Assembly (NCBI GenBank): GCA_002336085.1
Contig: DDEH01000027.1
Coordinates: forward strand, 64,434 to 75,045
Direction of reading: 5' to 3'
Length of the DNA: 10,612 nt
DNA from: Flavobacteriales bacterium UBA1959
Lineage (GTDB): Bacteria; Bacteroidota; Bacteroidia; Flavobacteriales_D; Sanyastnellaceae
How positions within the stretch are numbered: position 1 is the stretch's first letter; each line of letters opens with the position of its first letter. Below are positions 7,143 through 10,612 of this stretch, one piece after another. The translations under genes were made by a program, and so were the position numbers. A model generated the notes under the pieces. It ran no database searches. It saw only the letters and a program-made list of their open reading frames with translations, and had not been told where the DNA came from.

Positions 7143-8359
7143 AAGTCCTATTCATCACTTCGCGTCTGCCCTGGCCATTGGACAAAGGAGATCGCCTTCG
7201 AGCGTATCATCAGATGCGCATGCTGAATAAGAACCATGATGTTTTTCTTTTTTCACTCACGAAAGTTGCACCTTCCGAAGGAGCGAGGGAGGCACTTGGC
7301 GAAGTAACCTCGGGCTTTCAGTGGCATACACTCAGTAAATCAAAGCGGTTTTTTCGCCTTTTGCTCGCAACATTAAGTTCACGGCCTTTTCAGGTTCACT
7401 GGTTTTATCAAAAAGCAGCCGACAAACAATTGCACATGCTCATGAAAGAGCTGCAACCAGATATCATTCATTGCCAATTGATTCGGATGGCGGAGTATGT
7501 GCGCAACGACCATCAAATACCTCGGGTATTGGACTATATGGATGCGCTCAGCGCAGGCATGAAAAGGCGCGCAGGCCTCCGCCCCATTTTTTCGCGGTGG
7601 ATTTTCCTAATTGAAGCGCAACGACTGGCGCGCTACGAATCCATCGTTTTCGATTATTTTGATGCACGAACGATAATAAGTGCAGCCGACCAAAAGCTGA
7701 TTGCACATCCCGGACGAAAGGACTTAGCAATCGTTCCAAACGGCGTAGACTCCGACTATTTTCGTATCCAAAATGCAACAAGGCGGCCTCGTGACTATCG
7801 GATGATTCTTTTTACAGGAAACATGAGCTATCCACCCAACGTCGATGCCGCCAAACAATTGGTTACAGATGTATTGCCTCGCGTCAAAAATAAAAATGTG
7901 CGGGTGGTAATTGCCGGAACCCAGCCGACCACTGAGGTCATGAAACTCGCGGGTGATCGCGTAGTGATAACGGGCTGGATCGCCGACATCCGTGAAGCCT
8001 ATGCACAAGCCGATCTCTTCGTTGCTCCACTAAGAATTGGAACGGGGCAGCAGAACAAAATCCTTGAAGCCATGTCCATGGGTATCCCTTGCATCACCAC
8101 GGGGCACGTATTAAACGGACTTCCCAATAAAAATACCGAACAACCTCCTCTCATCATCGCCGAAAATTCGACTGAAACAGCCAAGGCTATTGATGACTTT
8201 CTAGAAAATGAGAGTGAACGCAAAGAAGTAAGCGAAAAATCCCGCAGTTGGATAGAAAAAAACTGTTCTTGGGATGCACAAACAAAGGCGCTTGAGCAGT
8301 CTTTTGTAAATTCGACACTATACAAAACAGAAGAAGCCGCATGGAAAATCAAGAAATGA
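7139..8359 (+). CDS. Glycosyltransferase, GT4-like, resembling the PEP-CTERM/EpsH1-associated sugar transferase group
   Basis: A 406-residue GT-B glycosyltransferase, distinct in sequence from its upstream neighbour. The N-terminus MKVLFITSRLPWPLDKGDRLR carries the Pro-rich DKGDR loop seen in the group described as sugar transferase, PEP-CTERM/EpsH1 system associated (TIGR03087, from memory). DYMDALS lies in the acceptor half. The donor half shows IVPNGVDSDYF (NGVD at 201-204), GNMSYPPNVDA and APLRIGTGQQNKILEAMSMG, with Glu310 at the EAM position. The start is a TTG at 7139, overlapping the previous stop as TTGA. No later Met is acceptable because the conserved N-terminal strand would be lost. 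The GTG(Q)QNK form of the donor loop replaces the usual GxGxRxK-like pattern. No exosortase gene is visible, so the name reflects resemblance only. A role in envelope polysaccharide or glycolipid assembly is inferred. Confidence 0.88.
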   Translation: MKVLFITSRLPWPLDKGDRLRAYHQMRMLNKNHDVFLFSLTKVAPSEGAREALGEVTSGFQWHTLSKSKRFFRLLLATLSSRPFQVHWFYQKAADKQLHMLMKELQPDIIHCQLIRMAEYVRNDHQIPRVLDYMDALSAGMKRRAGLRPIFSRWIFLIEAQRLARYESIVFDYFDARTIISAADQKLIAHPGRKDLAIVPNGVDSDYFRIQNATRRPRDYRMILFTGNMSYPPNVDAAKQLVTDVLPRVKNKNVRVVIAGTQPTTEVMKLAGDRVVITGWIADIREAYAQADLFVAPLRIGTGQQNKILEAMSMGIPCITTGHVLNGLPNKNTEQPPLIIAENSTETAKAIDDFLENESERKEVSEKSRSWIEKNCSWDAQTKALEQSFVNSTLYKTEEAAWKIKK

Positions 8360-9315
8360 GCTTCGTCGCAGGAATTCCCACCCTCGACATTAGAGCCTTC
8401 ACCGAGGGTTCAGTTTCCGATCACGCACAATTTGTAGCAGATCTGGGCAATGCCTACCGCAGCATAGGATTCGTAGCGATTCATGGACATGGAATTCCTG
8501 ATAAATTGATTGAAGGTTTGTATGCCCAGTCACAATCTTTTTTTGGCCTTCCATTGGTTCAAAAAAGAGCATATGCTCGTCCAGAGACGAACAACCAACG
8601 AGGATTTGTGAGCATGGGTATAGAACATGCCAAAGACAGTGAAGCCGCTGATCTAAAGGAGTTTTGGCAAGTTGGACAGCCCAATCCACCTGCCGATGCT
8701 GACATGGCCCATTTCCCTGTCAATTCTTCCGTCAGTGAGATGCCCCACTTTAATCGCACGGCAGAGCAAACCTTCGAGGCCCTTGAGAACCTCGGACAAA
8801 CTATTTTGCGTGCAATCGCTATTCACCTCAATTTGGAGGAGAAGTTTTTCGAAAATTGGGTTGCGGGAGGCAACTCTATCCTGCGCGCTATTCACTATCC
8901 ACCGATTAAAAAGGAGCCTGAAACTGCTGTCCGTGCCGGACAGCATGAAGATATCAATTTAATCACCCTACTCGTCGGTGCTTCAGCATCAGGACTGGAA
9001 GTATTGAGGCATGATAACACCTGGACCCCTGTGACTGCATTGCCCGAGCACATTGTTGTCAATGTAGGAGACATGCTGCAGCGCTTGACCAATCACAAAT
9101 TAAAATCAACAACCCATCGGGTTGTAAATCCGCCGAAAAGCGAGTGGGGAAAGCCGCGATTCTCAATGCCTTTCTTTTGTCACCCAAGACCGGAAATGCG
9201 CCTCGATGCCATGAAGCATTTAGTTCCAGATGGCGAGGACCCTATTGAAGGACCTATCAGTGCCGGTGAGTACCTCGAGCAGCGCCTTCGCGAAATCGGA
9301 TTGGCCTCGAAATGA
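8356..9315 (+). CDS. Isopenicillin N synthase family Fe(II)/2-oxoglutarate-type oxygenase
   Basis: A 319-residue cytoplasmic non-haem iron oxygenase. Members use O2, usually with 2-oxoglutarate, for hydroxylation, desaturation or ring closure. The N-terminal DIOX_N-like half contains GFVAIHGHGIP (38-48) and DLKEFWQVG. The jelly-roll half has the iron triad His197 and Asp199 (in GQHEDINLITLL) plus His254 (in STTHRVVNPP), and the RxS pair Arg268/Ser270 (RFSMPFF) that binds the co-substrate carboxylate. All ligands are present, so it should be active. ATG at 8356 is preferred because it gives an ATGA overlap with the previous stop, like the TTGA junction upstream. An in-frame ATG at 8341 would add five residues and is possible. 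Actual isopenicillin synthesis is unlikely: no tripeptide synthetase is near, and such proteins are common in Bacteroidetes without assigned substrates. Linkage to the glycosyltransferases hints at a shared pathway. Confidence 0.9.
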   Translation: MSFVAGIPTLDIRAFTEGSVSDHAQFVADLGNAYRSIGFVAIHGHGIPDKLIEGLYAQSQSFFGLPLVQKRAYARPETNNQRGFVSMGIEHAKDSEAADLKEFWQVGQPNPPADADMAHFPVNSSVSEMPHFNRTAEQTFEALENLGQTILRAIAIHLNLEEKFFENWVAGGNSILRAIHYPPIKKEPETAVRAGQHEDINLITLLVGASASGLEVLRHDNTWTPVTALPEHIVVNVGDMLQRLTNHKLKSTTHRVVNPPKSEWGKPRFSMPFFCHPRPEMRLDAMKHLVPDGEDPIEGPISAGEYLEQRLREIGLASK

Positions 9316-9352
9316 TTCGTGCGCTTAGCTGATGAAATTTTAACAGCGATTT

Positions 9353-9360
9353 TAATTTTG
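9353..9360 (+). promoter_or_regulatory. Candidate TAnnTTTG promoter element for the HtrA-like protease gene
   Basis: TAATTTTG matches the Bacteroidetes -7 consensus exactly, but no TTG is found 17-19 bp upstream, and this AT-rich gap makes a chance match likely. A start about 7 nt downstream would give a leader of roughly 70 nt that contains a T8 run (9368-9375) and the hairpin at 9404-9429. A second, poorer match (GAATTTTG, 9392-9399) lies nearer the gene. The gap 9316-9436 holds no gene and no strong terminator: the T8 run has no GC-rich stem before it. Confidence 0.35.
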
Positions 9361-9403
9361 GTTGGGATTTTTTTTGACTTTTCGAGCCGCTGAATTTTGA
9401 GAT

Positions 9404-9429
9404 GAATTGTTCTTTTGAGAAAACAATTC
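9404..9429 (+). repeat. AT-rich inverted repeat (hairpin) just before the protease start codon
   Basis: GAATTGTT (9404-9411) and AACAATTC (9422-9429) are perfect 8-bp inverted repeats around a 10-nt loop. An alternative fold pairs GAATTG with CAATTC and then TTTT (9413-9416) with AAAA (9420-9423), leaving a 3-nt bulge and a GAG loop. The repeat ends 7 nt before the ATG at 9437, inside the region a starting ribosome covers. It could be an operator, a weak terminator or a translation-modulating hairpin; sequence alone does not decide. Confidence 0.5.
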
Positions 9430-9436
9430 TTCTTCC

Positions 9437-10609
9437 ATGAGATATTACACAACAATAATATTATCGCTGCTCGCAGGATTTGTAGGAGCAGCCGCGTATA
9501 GCCTGCTTAATATTGACGAAAAAGCCTCAAAAGCACAGATAATCCAGCTGCCGTTGCCTCCGTCTACTGCGCTAGTGAGGAATGCATCGAATAAGACTAA
9601 GGCCCACGAACAATCAGCTCCCGTCGCATTTGAATTGGCTGCGAATAAATCCGTAGATGCCGTTGTCCATGTCCGCACAGCCTCAAGAACCCAGGCGCCC
9701 TTAAGCCCTTGGCATGAAATAATGGGCTATCCGACTACCGATCAGATTCAAGAAGGAACCGGATCGGGAGTAATCATAAGCAAAGAAGGCCACATTGTGA
9801 CCAATTATCACGTTATCGAAAATGCCGACGAAATCATCGTTTCAATGAACAATAACCGCACGTATACGGCAGCAATAATTGGAACAGACCCTTCTACAGA
9901 CTTGGCCATTTTGCAAATAACAAATGATACCCCGACGCCATTTCTTGCGTTTGGCGATTCCGATGAGCTCGGAATAGGAGAATGGGTGTTGGCCGTTGGG
10001 AATCCTTTCGACCTAACTTCCACCGTGACCGCGGGAATCGTTTCAGCAAAAGCACGAAACCTCAATTTGCTGCGAGCGCGTCCCGATCGCGATGTATTCC
10101 CGATTGAATCATTTATTCAAACAGATGCCGCTGTAAATCCTGGAAACAGCGGAGGTGCCTTGGTCAACACCGCAGGGGAGCTTGTTGGAATAAATACAGC
10201 AATTGCCACGAAAACAGGAAGTTATGCTGGGTACTCTTTTGCAGTTCCAGCATCAATCGTGAAAAAGGTTGCCAAAGACTTGATGCAATATGGAAAAGTC
10301 CAGCGGGCCTATCTCGGCGTTCAAATTGAACCCGTTACTGAGGACATGGCGGCGACGCTTGCTATGAATGAAGTCAAAGGCTGTGCAATTGTGAACTTTG
10401 TCAAAGGAAGCGGTGCCGCTGATTCGGAAATCGAAATTGGCGATGTAGTGCTCGCTGTCAATGGATGGGCTATTTCAAACTTTCCAGAGCTCCAAGAATG
10501 CATTTCACGCTACAACCCCGGAGACAGCGTGGCAGTCCAAGTATGGCGTGGAGGTGCAATATTCGAATGCAAGGTGCAACTAAGAGACCGGGATGGTCAG
10601 CCTGCATAA
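9437..10609 (+). CDS. HtrA/Deg-type trypsin-like serine protease with one PDZ domain
   Basis: A 390-residue envelope protease of the S1C family, which degrades or senses misfolded exported proteins. Residues about 5-24 (TTIILSLLAGFVGAAAYSLL) form a membrane anchor or signal peptide, followed by a low-complexity linker to about 60. The protease domain (about 62-280) has an intact triad: His125 in TNYHVI, Asp155 in DPSTDLAIL and Ser238 in NPGNSGGAL. The segment between the first strand and GTGSG, the LA-loop region, is short (about 20 residues). One PDZ domain spans about 288-385 (AYLGVQIEPV, EIGDVVLAVNG, GDSVAVQVWRGG). DegP and DegQ have two PDZ domains; a single one with an N-terminal anchor is the DegS/HhoA-like layout. 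The gene is complete, with TAA 3 nt before the window end. It lies 121 bp after the oxygenase stop and probably has separate control. Confidence 0.93.
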   Translation: MRYYTTIILSLLAGFVGAAAYSLLNIDEKASKAQIIQLPLPPSTALVRNASNKTKAHEQSAPVAFELAANKSVDAVVHVRTASRTQAPLSPWHEIMGYPTTDQIQEGTGSGVIISKEGHIVTNYHVIENADEIIVSMNNNRTYTAAIIGTDPSTDLAILQITNDTPTPFLAFGDSDELGIGEWVLAVGNPFDLTSTVTAGIVSAKARNLNLLRARPDRDVFPIESFIQTDAAVNPGNSGGALVNTAGELVGINTAIATKTGSYAGYSFAVPASIVKKVAKDLMQYGKVQRAYLGVQIEPVTEDMAATLAMNEVKGCAIVNFVKGSGAADSEIEIGDVVLAVNGWAISNFPELQECISRYNPGDSVAVQVWRGGAIFECKVQLRDRDGQPA

Positions 10610-10612
10610 ACA

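Noticed and set aside
8356..9315. The oxygenase as evidence for a beta-lactam biosynthesis cluster
   Set aside because: No tripeptide synthetase, epimerase or acyltransferase gene is nearby, and IPNS-like fold proteins with unknown substrates are widespread in Bacteroidetes.
9328..9375. Imperfect inverted repeat (GCTG...CAGC, 9328-9347) plus the T8 run (9368-9375) as terminator of the permease operon
   Set aside because: The stem is short with a mismatch, and about 20 nt separate it from the T run, so the pair does not form a standard terminator.
9180..9455. A minus-strand open frame of 91 codons spanning the gap before the HtrA-like gene
   Set aside because: Its lysine-rich start only reflects the T-rich intergenic strand, and the rest is antisense to the oxygenase C-terminus. 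No homology is recognisable.

Overview
The window looks like chromosomal DNA of a member of the Bacteroidota, most likely a flavobacterial lineage (order Flavobacteriales or near it). Three signs support this: a secreted protein with a C-terminal type IX secretion (Por/T9SS type A) sorting domain, the TAnnTTTG promoter element typical of Bacteroidetes in front of genes, and weak or absent Shine-Dalgarno sequences at most starts. Base composition looks moderate, not strongly AT-rich (impression only, not calculated). There is no rRNA, tRNA, CRISPR array, insertion sequence or phage gene. Nearly all of the window is coding.

Layout. Positions 1-345 hold the C-terminal end of dihydropteroate synthase (folP) on the plus strand. 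It converges on two minus-strand genes. The first (379-2268) encodes a T9SS-sorted secreted protein with a choice-of-anchor B (LVIVD-type) beta-propeller region. The second (2331-4433), upstream of it in transcription, encodes an M49-family (dipeptidyl peptidase III-like) zinc peptidase with a lipoprotein signal. The peptidase gene diverges from a plus-strand cluster across a gap of only 69 bp. That cluster is an LptF/LptG-type lipopolysaccharide export permease (4503-5912), two different GT4-like glycosyltransferases (5940-7142 and 7139-8359) and an isopenicillin N synthase-like Fe(II) oxygenase (8356-9315). The last two junctions are 4-nt stop/start overlaps (TTGA and ATGA), so the three downstream genes are probably translationally coupled. 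After a 121-bp AT-rich gap with its own promoter-like element and a hairpin comes a membrane-anchored HtrA/Deg-type serine protease with one PDZ domain (9437-10609). It ends 3 nt before the window end.

How the genes may work together. The plus-strand cluster reads as an envelope locus: lipopolysaccharide export, sugar transfer, and possibly an oxidative tailoring step. The HtrA-like protease would act in envelope quality control, and the minus-strand pair encodes exported proteins. All families are known. No clearly new system is visible. The most unusual points are the near-leaderless GTG start of the LptF/LptG gene, the tightly coupled glycosyltransferase/oxygenase trio, the extra N-terminal domain on the choice-of-anchor B protein, and a hairpin next to the protease start codon.
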